Source: Terriglobia bacterium
GTDB lineage: Bacteria; Acidobacteriota; Terriglobia; Terriglobales; SCQP01
Assembly (NCBI GenBank): GCA_021323595.1
Contig: JAJPKR010000060.1
Location: forward strand, 1 to 64,000
Direction: 5' to 3'
Length of the DNA stretch: 64,000 nt
Shown: positions 24,651 to 34,447 of the stretch, piece by piece
Position numbering within the stretch: position 1 is the first letter of the stretch
Layout of the letters: the number at the start of each line of letters is the position of its first letter
Program-made: the position numbers and the translations under genes
Notes under the pieces: model-generated
Told to the model about the DNA's origin: nothing
What the model saw: only the letters and a program-made list of their open reading frames with translations
Database searches by the model: none

Positions 24651-25379
24651 CTAGAGCGCCGGCTTGCCCGCCATCTGCGGCACGGGCCGGTTGCCGGCCG
24701 CCGCGGTCGCCTCCGCGCGATTGAGGAACTCCAGCGCGAACTCGTCCGTGCCGGCGGAGAATTCCTTGATCTGGTTGACGTAGGCGTTATACGCGATCAA
24801 GGCGGGGATGGCGGCGGCCAGGCCGGCGGCGGTGGTGATGAGCGCCTCGGCGATGCCCGGAGCCACCGCGCGCAGCGTGGCCGCGCCTTCGGTGCCGAGA
24901 CTGTGAAAGGCGTCAATGATGCCCCACACCGTGCCGAAGAGGCCGATAAAGGGACACGCTGCGGCGGTGGTCGCCAGCCAGCCCAGGCGCCGCTCGAGCA
25001 GGGTAATCTGCGCCGTTCCCTCGGCCTTGAGCGCGCGATTGACGGCCTCGAGATTGCGTCCCGTTCCCGCCGTGTATTGGCGCGTGAATTCCTCGTAGCC
25101 CGATTCGAAGACCTCGACCAGCGGACACGGACGAAACGAATCGCTAGAGGCGTTGAGTTCGGGCAGTTGCGACTTGCGAAAGGCGCGCAAAAATTTGCGC
25201 ATCTGCGCACGCGCCCGCCGGAAGCTGCCCCACTTTTGGAAGATGATGGCCCAGGAAAAAAGCGAAAAAAGGGCCAAGATTACCAAGACGATGCGGACAA
25301 CAGGGCCGGAGGTCTGGATCATCTCCGGCACTGCGCCGCCTCCGATCTGCCAAAACACTAGGAGAGCCGCGAGCGTCAA
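24651..25379 (-). CDS. tolQ: MotA/TolQ/ExbB proton channel
   Basis: A 242-residue protein with three membrane helices: IVLVILALFSLFSWAIIF, AACPFIGLFGTVWGIIDAF and ALITTAAGLAAAIPALIAYNAYV, the last two carrying the MotA/TolQ/ExbB signature. The start taken is a TTG preceded by AGGAG five bases away; an internal ATG giving MIQTSGPVV would be closer to standard TolQ length. It forms the inner-membrane stator of Tol-Pal and is first in the cluster. Confidence 0.92.
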   Translation of the reverse strand: MTLAALLVFWQIGGGAVPEMIQTSGPVVRIVLVILALFSLFSWAIIFQKWGSFRRARAQMRKFLRAFRKSQLPELNASSDSFRPCPLVEVFESGYEEFTRQYTAGTGRNLEAVNRALKAEGTAQITLLERRLGWLATTAAACPFIGLFGTVWGIIDAFHSLGTEGAATLRAVAPGIAEALITTAAGLAAAIPALIAYNAYVNQIKEFSAGTDEFALEFLNRAEATAAAGNRPVPQMAGKPAL

Positions 25380-25899
25380 ATCAACTCCTATCTATTGAAG
25401 ATTCAGGAACTTAAAGTACCACATCGCGAGGCCGCCCGCGCGCCGAGGTTACCCACAAGGCACCATCGCGCCACCGGTGGCCCGCACCCGCCGTGAACAT
25501 GGTTCGACGTGGGTACGTTTTTTTACGTTTCCGGAGTTTTCGGACAACACGTCTCGGTGGGCTGGACTAGGCGGACGACAACGATGTCGCTGGCGCCAGC
25601 GAAAAGCGCCGGCAAGCAGCGCCGATTGCCGGCCGCAATGGACAGCCGCCATCGCCGCCAGGCGTGCCGGCCCGCGAGCCCAACCCTAAATTTTCGTGAT
25701 CGGGACGCGCCGGAAGTCCGTGCGCTGAGCGAACCTCGAGGATTCGACCGCGAACGCGAAGGTCAACCGCAGTGGACGATTACGGTCGCCCAGCAACGTG
25801 CGACCCATCACGCCTTGATCGAATTTCGAGTGACGTGGCGCAGCTCCGCGAGTCTCTTGTACATACCTGTTCCTGGTGTGCGAGCAGGCGGAGGAAACG
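25380..25899. other. 520-bp intergenic region, no gene supported
   Basis: This stretch separates the divergent tolQ cluster and a metalloprotease gene. Possible ORFs in all frames are rich in Arg/Ala/Pro and lack family patterns or good ribosome sites. A T-rich direct repeat (TACGTTT twice) occurs near 25513-25530. It presumably contains both promoters; a TACTTT -10-like box lies near the tolQ side. Confidence 0.5.
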
Positions 25900-26481
25900 A
25901 TGCACGCACGCCGTTTCGTCGGCGTAATTTTCGGCACCCTGGCGCTGGGGCTTGCCAGTCACGCGGCAAAAATCCAGGTCGCCGTTTACGATTACGCCGG
26001 CCTAACCACGGCGGAATTGCGCGCCGCCGAAGCCGAGGCCGGCCGTTATTACCGCCCCGAAGGGATCGAGTTCGACTGGACGCGCTGCGGAGCGCATGGC
26101 TGGCGCGAGATCACGTGCGCGAAGGTCGTGCGCCCGCAGGCGCTGATCATCAACCTGCTGCCGCAGAAAATGGCGGCCAGGGCGACGCGCGACGCCGATG
26201 CCTTGGGTTTCGCCTGGAGCGGAACGCACATCGCCGGCGTGCTCTGCGCGAGGGCGACGGAACTGGCCGAGGAGGCGCGAATGCCGCGCCCGCAGGTCCT
26301 GGGCATGGTGATGGCGCACGAACTCGGCCATTTGCTGCTCGGCGCGGGCGCGCATGAGCACCGCGGCATCATGGTCGCGCATTGGACGGCGGATCGGGTG
26401 GTGCTGCTGCGGGCACAGCCGTTTTTCGTGGCGAACGCACGACGGCGGCTGGAGCAAGAGGCGGCGCAAATCGCCGGCTAG
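25900..26481 (+). CDS. Putative secreted zinc metalloprotease with HELGH motif
   Basis: A 193-residue protein preceded by GCGGAGGAAACG. It has an N-terminal signal (FVGVIFGTLALGLASHA) and the motif VMAHELGHLLLGAGAHEHRGIM near residue 140. HELGH gives two zinc ligands and the catalytic Glu, and the following His in GAH may be the third ligand. Proteins with HELGHLLLG-x-x-AH-x3-GIM recur in Acidobacteriota without a clear function. This may be an archaemetzincin-like or reprolysin-like fold; that is not certain. It stands alone. Confidence 0.68.
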   Translation: MHARRFVGVIFGTLALGLASHAAKIQVAVYDYAGLTTAELRAAEAEAGRYYRPEGIEFDWTRCGAHGWREITCAKVVRPQALIINLLPQKMAARATRDADALGFAWSGTHIAGVLCARATELAEEARMPRPQVLGMVMAHELGHLLLGAGAHEHRGIMVAHWTADRVVLLRAQPFFVANARRRLEQEAAQIAG

Positions 26482-26543
26482 CGCCGGGCAAAACCGGCGC
26501 TGCGGCGGTCGTGCGCGCCGTCCTGTCCCGCCGCTACGGTGAA

Positions 26544-27946
26544 TTAACGCGCGGCGAGGCGGCGCACGACCTCAAAGAGCACGGGCGGGCCGGAACGGAG
26601 CTCGGCGATGCCGATGCGTTCGTTGTCGCCATGCTCGGTGTCGCTCTCGGCCTCGGTCACCGCATACGGGCTGAAGCCGTAGCACTCGATGCCCAAGCGG
26701 CGGTACATTTCACTCTCGGTAAAGCCGCTGAGCAATTTGGGCACGACCGGCGCGCCGGGGAAGGCGCGCGCGGAGACTTCGCGAATGATGCGGTAAAGCT
26801 CGGAATCGGTGGGCGAGGAGTTCGGCGGGCGGAACGTGGAGAGCTGCGAAACCTCGATTTCGGGATCGGCGATGACGTGTTCGATCTCGTGCCTGAAGAC
26901 GGCGGGATCGGTGCCGGGCAAGAGCCGAACGTCGAGGTTGGCCCAGGCTTCGCTGGGAATGACGTTGGTTTGTTGCGCACCGTGGAGCATAGTCAGGCTG
27001 ACGGTATCGCGCAGCATATAGTCGTAATCGCTCTGCGCGGAGATCCAGCGCACGAACGCGGGGTCGGCCAGCGCCTGGCGGATGTCAGCGAACTGCGAGC
27101 GGCGCGGCTCGGCCTGCTCCGGCGCGATGGCGCGAAAGAACTCCTCCACTTGCGGCAGCAGGCGCAGCGGCGGCTGCCAGGCGGTGATGCGCGCCAAAGC
27201 ATGGATCAGGCGGTTGGGGGCGCTATCCGGAATGGGACGGGAGGCGTGGCCGGGCGTGCCATGGGCCACGAGATGCAGCCAGTAGGGCGCTTTCTCGGCG
27301 ACATCCACGCCGACGTACTCGACCCGGCCATCGGCGCCGCGAATCGTATCGCCGCCCTCGGTGAGCAGGTACTGCGCATTGCGCAGCGCACCGCGCTCGT
27401 GGGCGATCATGTAGGCGGAGCCGAGATCGTCGACCTCTTCGTCGCCGGTGGCAAGAAAGATGACGTCGCGCTTGAGTGGCATGTGCTCGCGCTTGAGCAC
27501 GATCATGACTATCGCTTGCGCCAGGCCCTCGTTCTTCATGTCTCGCTGCCGCGGCCGTACAGCTCGCCGTCGCGGATGGCGCCGGAAAACGGCGGTTCCT
27601 GCCAGCGCGAGGCCACGGAGGTGACGACGTCTTCGTGATTCAGAGGGATCAGCGGGCGGGCCGAGCCATCCCCGTGCAAGATGGCGAGAATATTGCCGCG
27701 TCCCGGCGCGAACTCGTAGATGTGATTCTCGATGCCTTCGCGGTCGAAGACATTTTTCCAAAACGCGACCGCGCGCATTTCGTTGCCCGGGGGATTCGAG
27801 GTATCCACCCGCAGGTACTGCTGCATGAGCGATTGCGCGAGGTCTTGGTACGGGCCCCAGGCGATCCGCGGCGCAGGGGCCTGGGCGGCGAGGGCAACGG
27901 CCCAGCACGTTGCCGCCAGAAACGCGAGGAAGGGACGCGGGCTCAT
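26544..27946 (-). pseudogene. M20 zinc peptidase interrupted by a frameshift
   Basis: The first 136 residues run from a signal peptide (FLAFLAATCWAVALAAQ) through LNHEDVV (metal His) to GELYGRGSET and a TGA. The protein continues one frame over with DMKNEGLAQAIVMIVLK, TGDEEVDDLGSAYM, EGGDTI and HGTPGHASRPIP to the C-terminus. The canonical motif would be GRGSEDMKNEG, so one G is missing near 27541-27544. With it the gene would encode 467 residues, normal for secreted M20 carboxypeptidases. As read, the product lacks most of the active site. It begins two bases after the M28 peptidase gene. A sequencing error is as likely as a true mutation. Confidence 0.75.
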
Positions 27947-27948
27947 GA

Positions 27949-29322
27949 TCAATGGGCGGCCGGCGCGGCGGGGCGGCGGCGGAAGGGCGGGAGCGAGGGC
28001 AGGGTGGGCGGGCTCTCCAGGCCGCCGGCGCCCACGGCGGCGATGCCGATGAAATAGTTGTCCTTCGACTCGTCGAGGTGCGCTTGCGTGCCGTGCACGG
28101 TGCGGCGCTCGGTCCATTGCGGAGCGGCCGTGGGCCGCAGCAGGATGCGGTAGGCCACGGCGCCGGGTACGGCGTCCCAGCGCAGCGAAGTGCCGGTCTC
28201 CAAGCGCGGCAGGAAATACGCGTGGGCGGGCGCGGGCGGCGCCAGCGCCAGCGCCGCCAGCGCCAGCGCATTGACGCGCGCCACGTCGGCGGTGTAGCTC
28301 GGAGTGGTGAACTGCGGCAGATCGCCGTACTGAACGCCGTTGGCCACGCGCACCGTCTGGTGCTGGTGGTTGTAGTTTTCGAAAAAGTCGGTGAAGCGAA
28401 CGGCGGGATAGCCGGCGTCGTTGAAGGAAATGTGATCGCCGCCGCGGAGGTAGCGGTCGCGCCGGTACTCGAGCACCACATGGAAGTCCGGCAGGTAGCT
28501 GGCGGCGAGGGCGGAGGCGAAGCGGGCGATCTCGCGCGAGGGCGAATCGTCTTCGCCGCCGGTGGCGGCGAGGCGGCGCAGGCCTGCGGCGTCGATCGCG
28601 GGAGAGACGCCCTCGCTGAAGACGCGCAGGCGGTCGGTGTTGGCGTGGCCGGGCGTGTTGTCGCCGCCGACGATGTCGTTGTTGAGCATGGCGACGATCT
28701 CTTGCCCCGCCTGCTTGGCCTCTTGGGCGGCATGCCGGCTGCCGTCGAGCCCCTGCTCCTCGCCTTCGAAGGCGATGAACTCGATGGTGGCGGGGAAGCG
28801 GTATTGGCTGAGCACGCGCGCGCACTCGAGAACGACGCTGGTGCCGCTGCCGTCGTCGTTGGCACCGGGGGCGGCGACCGTGGGGTCGAGGATGTTGCTG
28901 GCGCGGGAGTCGTAATGGCCGCCGACGACGAAGATCCGATGATCGTTGGGATCGGTGCCGGGCAGCACGGCGATGACGTCGCTCATGGTCGTAGCCTGCG
29001 GCACGCGCGGCCCCGGCGGCTGGGTGAAAGCGTCGAGGCGCACTTGCAGCCGGCCGCCGTCCGCCCGGCGGTCGGCGCGGAACTGCGCCGCGATCCAGTC
29101 GCGCGCGGCGCCGACACCGCGGCCGTTGGCGCCCGAAGGATCCGAAAGGCTGCTGCGGGTGCCGAAACCGACCAGATGGTGAATGTCGGCGCGGATGCGC
29201 GCGGCCGAGATGCCGCGGGCAATGGCGCGCAACTCGGCGTTGCCGCTATCCAGGGATTGCGCCGAAGCGAGACCGACCGTGAGCGCGAACGTGATCAAAC
29301 CGAAGAGCCAGCGACGAGTCAT
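27949..29322 (-). CDS. M28 zinc aminopeptidase with C-terminal Fn3-like domain, exported
   Basis: A 457-residue protein with a signal peptide (WLFGLITFALTVGLASAQ). The M28 core includes FVVGGHYDSRASN (His), PGANDDGSGTSVVLE (bridging Asp), FEGEEQGLDGS (catalytic Glu-Glu) and NNDIVGGDN, then GGDHISFNDAGYPAVRF. The last 90 residues (LETGTSLRWDAVPGAVAYRILLRP) look like a fibronectin-III-type domain. It would release N-terminal amino acids outside the cell and is co-transcribed with the M20 gene. Confidence 0.88.
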   Translation of the reverse strand: MTRRWLFGLITFALTVGLASAQSLDSGNAELRAIARGISAARIRADIHHLVGFGTRSSLSDPSGANGRGVGAARDWIAAQFRADRRADGGRLQVRLDAFTQPPGPRVPQATTMSDVIAVLPGTDPNDHRIFVVGGHYDSRASNILDPTVAAPGANDDGSGTSVVLECARVLSQYRFPATIEFIAFEGEEQGLDGSRHAAQEAKQAGQEIVAMLNNDIVGGDNTPGHANTDRLRVFSEGVSPAIDAAGLRRLAATGGEDDSPSREIARFASALAASYLPDFHVVLEYRRDRYLRGGDHISFNDAGYPAVRFTDFFENYNHQHQTVRVANGVQYGDLPQFTTPSYTADVARVNALALAALALAPPAPAHAYFLPRLETGTSLRWDAVPGAVAYRILLRPTAAPQWTERRTVHGTQAHLDESKDNYFIGIAAVGAGGLESPPTLPSLPPFRRRPAAPAAH

Positions 29323-29554
29323 GGGGAAGGGCCATGGTAGCGCATTCGGAGAGCCGAAGGCGCCGCTCTCGCGCACCCTAAGGCCGCGACGAGCCGGCGG
29401 AGCCGCGCGCGTTCCCAGACGCGCCCGGATGGGAATGGGCGGTCTTACTTTGGCGCATAGCTCCGGTGGCGAGAGGCGCGCCTGCCGCCGGCAAGCCGCG
29501 CGTAGTTGCGTGGATCCTTACGGCGTGGGCCGCCGCTTCCGGCAGTCCCAGGAA

Positions 29555-29584
29555 TAAAAAAGGGCCGGAACGAATCCGGCCCTT
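29555..29584 (-). terminator. Rho-independent terminator after the TonB receptor
   Basis: On the minus strand AAGGGCCGGA-TTCGT-TCCGGCCCTT is followed by a U-tract. The 10-bp perfect stem begins 23 bases after the receptor stop codon. Confidence 0.92.
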
Positions 29585-29607
29585 ATGGATTGATCTCCCG
29601 GGACGAG

Positions 29608-32600
29608 CTACCAGGTGACGCGGACACCGACTTGCACCAAGCGGTTGTCCGTCCCGTCGCTGCGGCTCTGCCGTCCGCGGATGCCGTTGAGGTCCACGGC
29701 CTGCGCCGGATTGTTGTAGTCCCGCAGCCAGCCCCCGGGCGCGCTTGTGAACGGTCCCGTGGAACCGGAGCCGAAATAACCGCCGAACCCGGTGTGATTG
29801 AAGACGTTGAAGATGTCCAGGAAAGGTGCGACGGTCATACGCTCGGTGCCGGGGTGAAATGGGCGCTCGACGCGCACATCGGCATTGTAGTACCACTGCA
29901 TCGGCCAAGGGTTCGTGGTGACTACGAGCGGAACCGGCTGCACGGTTGCGCCCAGCGCCGCCATCTGTGCGGCGGTGAACAAGCCCGCGTTGACAAGCTG
30001 CTGGCCGGCAGGAGTCAAGTGGCCCGCATAGGCGGCATTGAAGCTCTGGATGGCGGCGTTGACGTCGTTCCAATTTTTTACTTTGCGATCGAATCCACCG
30101 ACGCCGATACCGGGGATGAAATAGCCCGTGGGCGCGCCGGAGCCGCTGCCGCCATCGCCCAGGATGTCGAGCGTAAATAGGCGATTGGAGGACGCGCCGA
30201 CGCTGTTCAACTGCGGAATCATGATGGTGGCCGGCGAGGGCGAGTGCACGGACATCAGCCAGTTCGTCTCCAGGCCGCCGAAGGTGGTTAGCTGGATTCC
30301 CGCATTGATCCAGTGCGTGTGATCGAGGGCCGTATAGCCAAAGCTGTTGCGATCGTTCGGATTGAAATCGTTGAAAGGCCCGCAAATGAACTCGATGCGC
30401 TGGCAGCCCGTAGAGGACTGATCCTTGCTCCAGGCCCACGATATGGAGTAGCCCAAAGCCCGCTCGAATCCGTTCAGGTGCGGCGTGGCCACACGGCCCA
30501 CCAGACGCGCTTGCAGACCGGAGTACAGGCTGAAGCCGTTCTCCAAGAAGCGCACCCGGCTGAAGTTTGTGGTCTGAGTGATGCCCGTGGAGTTCGGATC
30601 GGGCGTGCGGCCTTGGAAGACGCTGTCATTGGCCAAGCTGAACGCGCCGATATTGGCGGCTGCGGGCGCACCCCCGGGGGGCGCCATCATGCACGCGATC
30701 TGCTGTTGAGCGGCGGCCAGCGGCGTGGCTGCGCCGACGCCGGCGTTGGCGCAAGGCGACCCCTGCTTGGAATCGAAGGCAGCCGCGTCGGCGGCGATTT
30801 GCGCCTCCGCGGCATTTAGGTTGAACGTGTTCGCCCAGCGGCGGTGCTCCATCTCCTGATCGATGAAGGGCTCACCGACGCCCTTGAGCCGGATGTAATC
30901 CATCGTCAGCATCGTATTGGCGTTGAACTGATGCTGGAAGCCGATGTTCATCTGAATGGAGTAGGGGATGTGGAGATTGTTACCGGGTACCACGGCGCCG
31001 AAGAGCGGCCCGCCGTTGGTCTGCTGGATCAGCGACGCGCCATTGCTGGCGCTGAATTTCGAAGAGTTGGTGTTGTAGCCGCTGAGCATGGCCTGGTCGA
31101 TTTCGGCAATAACCGGCAACACGTCGCCGATGCGCTGGCCGACGAGGCAGGTATAATTGCCTGCTTGCACTTGCGCGGCGGTGCAGCCGAAATTTTCCGC
31201 GTCGGTGACGACCACGGGATGCAGCTGGCCATCGCTGCCCAGACTCAAGACGCTGGTCTGATCGTAGGAGTCGGGCCCGATGCCCGGCGGAATGAGTTGG
31301 TACTGGTCGAAGATCAGATTGTTGTAAATATTCATGTCGTAAGCCATATAGGCTCCGGCACGAACCACCGTCTTGCCGCTGCCGGTCACATCCCAGGCGA
31401 AGCCGGCTTGCGGTCCGAATTTGGTATAGGGCATTTTCGGGTGCTGCGAGGCGCCCGCCTGGAAGTAGTCGAGGAACGCAGGCCGGGTGATGCCCTGCTC
31501 GTTGTTGAAAAAGCCGCTGTCGTATTCCCAGCGGGTGCCGAAATTGACGGTCAAATTAGACGTGGCGTGGAAGCTGTCGCCGATATAGAAGGCCGTGCGC
31601 CAATTCTGGTGGCCGCCGTGTGGCAGGCCCAGCCCGGGAGCTACGGTGAAATACCCGGAATTGGGGCCCATGCTGAAGCTGTTGAAAATGTGATTCATCG
31701 GGTCGCTGAAGGGACCGCCGATGGTGTTGGTGGTGCCGTCGTCGCTGACCGCGAGCGGGCCGGCAAAGTTGGCGAAACCGCCGAGGTTGATGTCGTTTTC
31801 TTCGAACCCAAAGCGGAGATTGTGGCGGCCAACGAGCCAGGATCCGTCGTACTTAAATTGCTTATCCACTTGATCGGTGCGCTGCGGCGCGAGGCCGTTT
31901 GGGCCCCAGGAGAGGTTGCTGGCGTTGACCTGCACGGGAACGCCATTGACGCGATCGAAGGGAATGGTCAACTCCTGGCTGACGATGCGGTTGTGAAATT
32001 TGAGGTATCCCGCGCGAATGCTGTGCGTCAGACTCCCGCGCGCGTAATCGAGGCCCCAGATGTTGAGATTGGTCCAGTCCACATTTTGGAATGGGCTGAG
32101 GACGTCGCCGCCGGTGGAGAGGTCGTCGTCGTAATTAAAGCGGTAGAAAGCGCGCAACGCGGGCGTGAGGTTCCAGTCCAGGCGGGTGGTGAAAAGGTTG
32201 ATCGGGCTAGGCAGTTGCGCCGCCTTGCCGGCGAATTGCGGATAATCGATTGCGGTCAGCCCCGAGGGATTTACGACAGATTCAGTCGCTTGCGCGTCAT
32301 GCTCATAGCTGCCGGTGAGGAAGATCTTGTCCTTGACCAGCGCACCTCCCAAGCTTCCGCCGGTTTGCGCGCGGTGGAACGGAAAGGCGTTGGCATACCC
32401 CTGCGGGCAGTCGGCCGCGGCGGAGCAGTCGAAGCCCTGACGCGCTCCCATGGACTGGTTGCGGTACTGATAGAAGCCGTCGCCGTGCAGGTCGTTGGTG
32501 CCGGTTTTGCCGAGGATGCTCACGGCGCCCGAAGACGTCAGCGAGGTGGACATGTCGAGCGAGGAACGAGTAAGCTGAAATTCGCTGACGGAGTCCTGGG

Positions 32601-33252
32601 GGATATTGGCGGTCGTGGTGCCGACGGTTTCATCCGTGATGTCAATGCCGTCCACCTGGATCCGGGTGGATGTGCCGGAACGCCCGTCCACGCCGACCGT
32701 GCGATAGGCGTTAGATTTGGTGGGGTCGATCGTACCGCCGTCGCGCACGTTCACGCCCGGCAGCAGCGCGGCGGTGTCGAGGAAATTGCGCTGCTCGAGC
32801 GGCATCGCGTTGATGGTGCTCGTGTGGACCACGTCGTCGACGGTCTGCCGCACGGTATCCACCTGCAGAGCAGCCGCGGAGACCTCGACTTTCTCAGCCT
32901 GCGTGCCGACCTTGAGCTTGACACTGCCGTTGAAAATTTGTCCGGCACTGACGGTAATGTTGTTCAGCGTGGCGGGTGCGAAGCCCTTGGCGGCGATGCT
33001 GATGTTGTACACGCTCGGCAGCAGCGCGTCAATGACATAGAGACCGGCGGAATTGGAAACGGCGTGGATCGTACGGCCGGTGGCGACTTCCGTGATTACG
33101 ATTTGCGCGCCGGGTATCACCGCGCCCGATGCGTCGGTCACGGTTCCCGAGATACCGCCAGTCGGAGCTTGCGCCCAGGCAGGCAAGAGCCCGGAAAACG
33201 CCGCCGCCGCAAAAACGAACAGCACCATACGGCCTATACGAAAGTTCGACAT
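29608..33252 (-). CDS. TonB-dependent receptor, Oar-like with carboxypeptidase-regulatory domain
   Basis: A 1214-residue outer-membrane protein. A signal peptide (MVLFVFAAAAFSGLLPAWAQ) is followed by a carboxypeptidase-regulatory Ig-like domain (GGISGTVTDASGAVIPGAQI, then SNSAGLYVIDALLPSVYNIS) at about 32-115. A plug domain follows (NFLDTAALLPGVNVRDGG), then a long beta-barrel ending in GVRVTW, the aromatic C-terminus typical of outer-membrane barrels. Family members import large carbohydrates or peptides or act in adhesion. AGAGGAA lies upstream of the ATG. It is monocistronic, bounded by a terminator. Confidence 0.9.
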   Translation of the reverse strand: MSNFRIGRMVLFVFAAAAFSGLLPAWAQAPTGGISGTVTDASGAVIPGAQIVITEVATGRTIHAVSNSAGLYVIDALLPSVYNISIAAKGFAPATLNNITVSAGQIFNGSVKLKVGTQAEKVEVSAAALQVDTVRQTVDDVVHTSTINAMPLEQRNFLDTAALLPGVNVRDGGTIDPTKSNAYRTVGVDGRSGTSTRIQVDGIDITDETVGTTTANIPQDSVSEFQLTRSSLDMSTSLTSSGAVSILGKTGTNDLHGDGFYQYRNQSMGARQGFDCSAAADCPQGYANAFPFHRAQTGGSLGGALVKDKIFLTGSYEHDAQATESVVNPSGLTAIDYPQFAGKAAQLPSPINLFTTRLDWNLTPALRAFYRFNYDDDLSTGGDVLSPFQNVDWTNLNIWGLDYARGSLTHSIRAGYLKFHNRIVSQELTIPFDRVNGVPVQVNASNLSWGPNGLAPQRTDQVDKQFKYDGSWLVGRHNLRFGFEENDINLGGFANFAGPLAVSDDGTTNTIGGPFSDPMNHIFNSFSMGPNSGYFTVAPGLGLPHGGHQNWRTAFYIGDSFHATSNLTVNFGTRWEYDSGFFNNEQGITRPAFLDYFQAGASQHPKMPYTKFGPQAGFAWDVTGSGKTVVRAGAYMAYDMNIYNNLIFDQYQLIPPGIGPDSYDQTSVLSLGSDGQLHPVVVTDAENFGCTAAQVQAGNYTCLVGQRIGDVLPVIAEIDQAMLSGYNTNSSKFSASNGASLIQQTNGGPLFGAVVPGNNLHIPYSIQMNIGFQHQFNANTMLTMDYIRLKGVGEPFIDQEMEHRRWANTFNLNAAEAQIAADAAAFDSKQGSPCANAGVGAATPLAAAQQQIACMMAPPGGAPAAANIGAFSLANDSVFQGRTPDPNSTGITQTTNFSRVRFLENGFSLYSGLQARLVGRVATPHLNGFERALGYSISWAWSKDQSSTGCQRIEFICGPFNDFNPNDRNSFGYTALDHTHWINAGIQLTTFGGLETNWLMSVHSPSPATIMIPQLNSVGASSNRLFTLDILGDGGSGSGAPTGYFIPGIGVGGFDRKVKNWNDVNAAIQSFNAAYAGHLTPAGQQLVNAGLFTAAQMAALGATVQPVPLVVTTNPWPMQWYYNADVRVERPFHPGTERMTVAPFLDIFNVFNHTGFGGYFGSGSTGPFTSAPGGWLRDYNNPAQAVDLNGIRGRQSRSDGTDNRLVQVGVRVTW

Positions 33253-33582
33253 AATCCATTCCTCTCCGGTCGCAGGTAGGCCCCTCACGTTGCCGGGCCC
33301 CTCAGAAGTATGTCAGCGCACCACGACCTTGGGGACAGACACTACCACAGCCGGGGTCGTCAGGGGAATAGAAAATGTCACTCGCCCGGTCTTCCTGGCC
33401 AGCGGCTAGAAATTCGCGGGAAGCCCAGCGGAAAAGCGGACCGAGAGTCGAAGTGGCTTCCATAACTGGAAGGAAATGACAGCGATTCTCTCGTTTTCGG
33501 GATTCGTCGGGTCTGCATGGTGCAGCCGCCTGCTGCTCTGGCGGCGCGAGGCGCTCGCCGAAAACATCCCGGTTGCGGCGCG
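33253..33582. other. 330-bp intergenic region
   Basis: It lies between the TonB receptor start and the end of the TlpA-like gene, both on the minus strand, so it should contain the receptor promoter. I saw no convincing gene, RNA or consensus promoter in it. Confidence 0.5.
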
Positions 33583-34368
33583 CTAATGGCTCTTGCCGGC
33601 GGCGATTTCAGCGAGGATGTGTTTGCCTTCGGGAAGGCTGAATCCGCAAGCGGGGTCCTGCACGCGGCAACTGGCGATCGAAAGGTTGCAGCCGCAGGGA
33701 CAGCTCTCGTTGTTCAAGCGGGCGAGCGCCTGTTGTCGTTGCGCCGGCGTCAGGCGCTTGAAATCGTCAATCAGGCCGGGAATGCGCGTCGTTCCCACGG
33801 CGCCGTGCGGCGACATTTGATCCACGCGCACGATATGGCCGTGAAACGGCAGGCCGGAAAGCGCGCGAATCTCGCTGTCCCAAGTCGAAAGCGGATAGAC
33901 GCCTGATTGCCGCTGGACGATCTCGCCGTTTTGATCCACCACCACCGTCGTCGGCACGGCGGGGATAGCGCCAAATTTCCCTTGAATCGCGTCGCTCGCC
34001 ATCACGACCGGGTAGTTGATCTTCATTTGGCGCGCGAAGGCCGCGACTTCGGCGGCGGGGGCATCGTCCACCGAGAGGCCGATGATTTGCAGCCGCCCGG
34101 CATATTCCTGCTGCAGCTTCTCGAACTCGGGAATTTCCATCCGGCAAGGTCCGCACCAGGTAGCCCAGAAGTTCAGGAAAACGATCTTGCCGCGCAGCGC
34201 CTGGACGTCAATCGTCTGGCCGTCAAGGGTCGTGAGGCGGAGGGCAGGCGCGGGCTTAAGGTCTTTGAAGAAAACGACGTCGTCGCCCCGCAAGATGCCG
34301 GCGGAAAGGCTGATCACGGCGGCAAGGGCAAGGAAGGTGGCGAGGAGGGAGGGCTGGCGGCTCCGCAT
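33583..34368 (-). CDS. TlpA/ResA-type thioredoxin with Cys-rich C-terminal extension
   Basis: A 261-residue exported protein. A signal segment (LLATFLALAAVISLSAGI) is followed by a thioredoxin fold with the active site FWATWCGPCRMEIPEF at about residue 70 and cis-Pro in AIPAVPTTVVVD. After the usual end, about 60 extra residues follow: LTPAQRQQALARLNNESCPCGCNLSIASCRVQDPACGF. This has five cysteines in a compact CPCGC...C...C pattern that could bind metal or be a redox partner. It would reduce disulfides outside the cytoplasmic membrane. It is divergent from the FecR-like gene by 79 bp. Confidence 0.85.
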   Translation of the reverse strand: MRSRQPSLLATFLALAAVISLSAGILRGDDVVFFKDLKPAPALRLTTLDGQTIDVQALRGKIVFLNFWATWCGPCRMEIPEFEKLQQEYAGRLQIIGLSVDDAPAAEVAAFARQMKINYPVVMASDAIQGKFGAIPAVPTTVVVDQNGEIVQRQSGVYPLSTWDSEIRALSGLPFHGHIVRVDQMSPHGAVGTTRIPGLIDDFKRLTPAQRQQALARLNNESCPCGCNLSIASCRVQDPACGFSLPEGKHILAEIAAGKSH

Positions 34369-34420
34369 ACGCTCACATTATGATTCCATTTTGGCGCACG
34401 ACCAGGGAGGCGTGGAGGGA

Positions 34421-34426
34421 TATACT
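34421..34426 (+). promoter_or_regulatory. Likely -10 box of the FecR-like gene
   Basis: TATACT (five of six consensus bases) lies 21 bases before the ATG, with GGAGGGAGG between. No clear -35 box is visible. Confidence 0.45.
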
Positions 34427-34447
34427 CGGAACAGGAGGGAGGTAGCC

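Noticed and set aside
27536-27538. TGA in the M20 peptidase as a third selenocysteine codon
   Set aside because: The conserved continuation (DMKNEG) is in another frame, so this is a frameshift, not read-through.
30844-33279. Plus-strand open frame of about 810 codons opposite the TonB receptor
   Set aside because: No family pattern, and the opposite strand is a clear receptor with signal peptide, plug and barrel.
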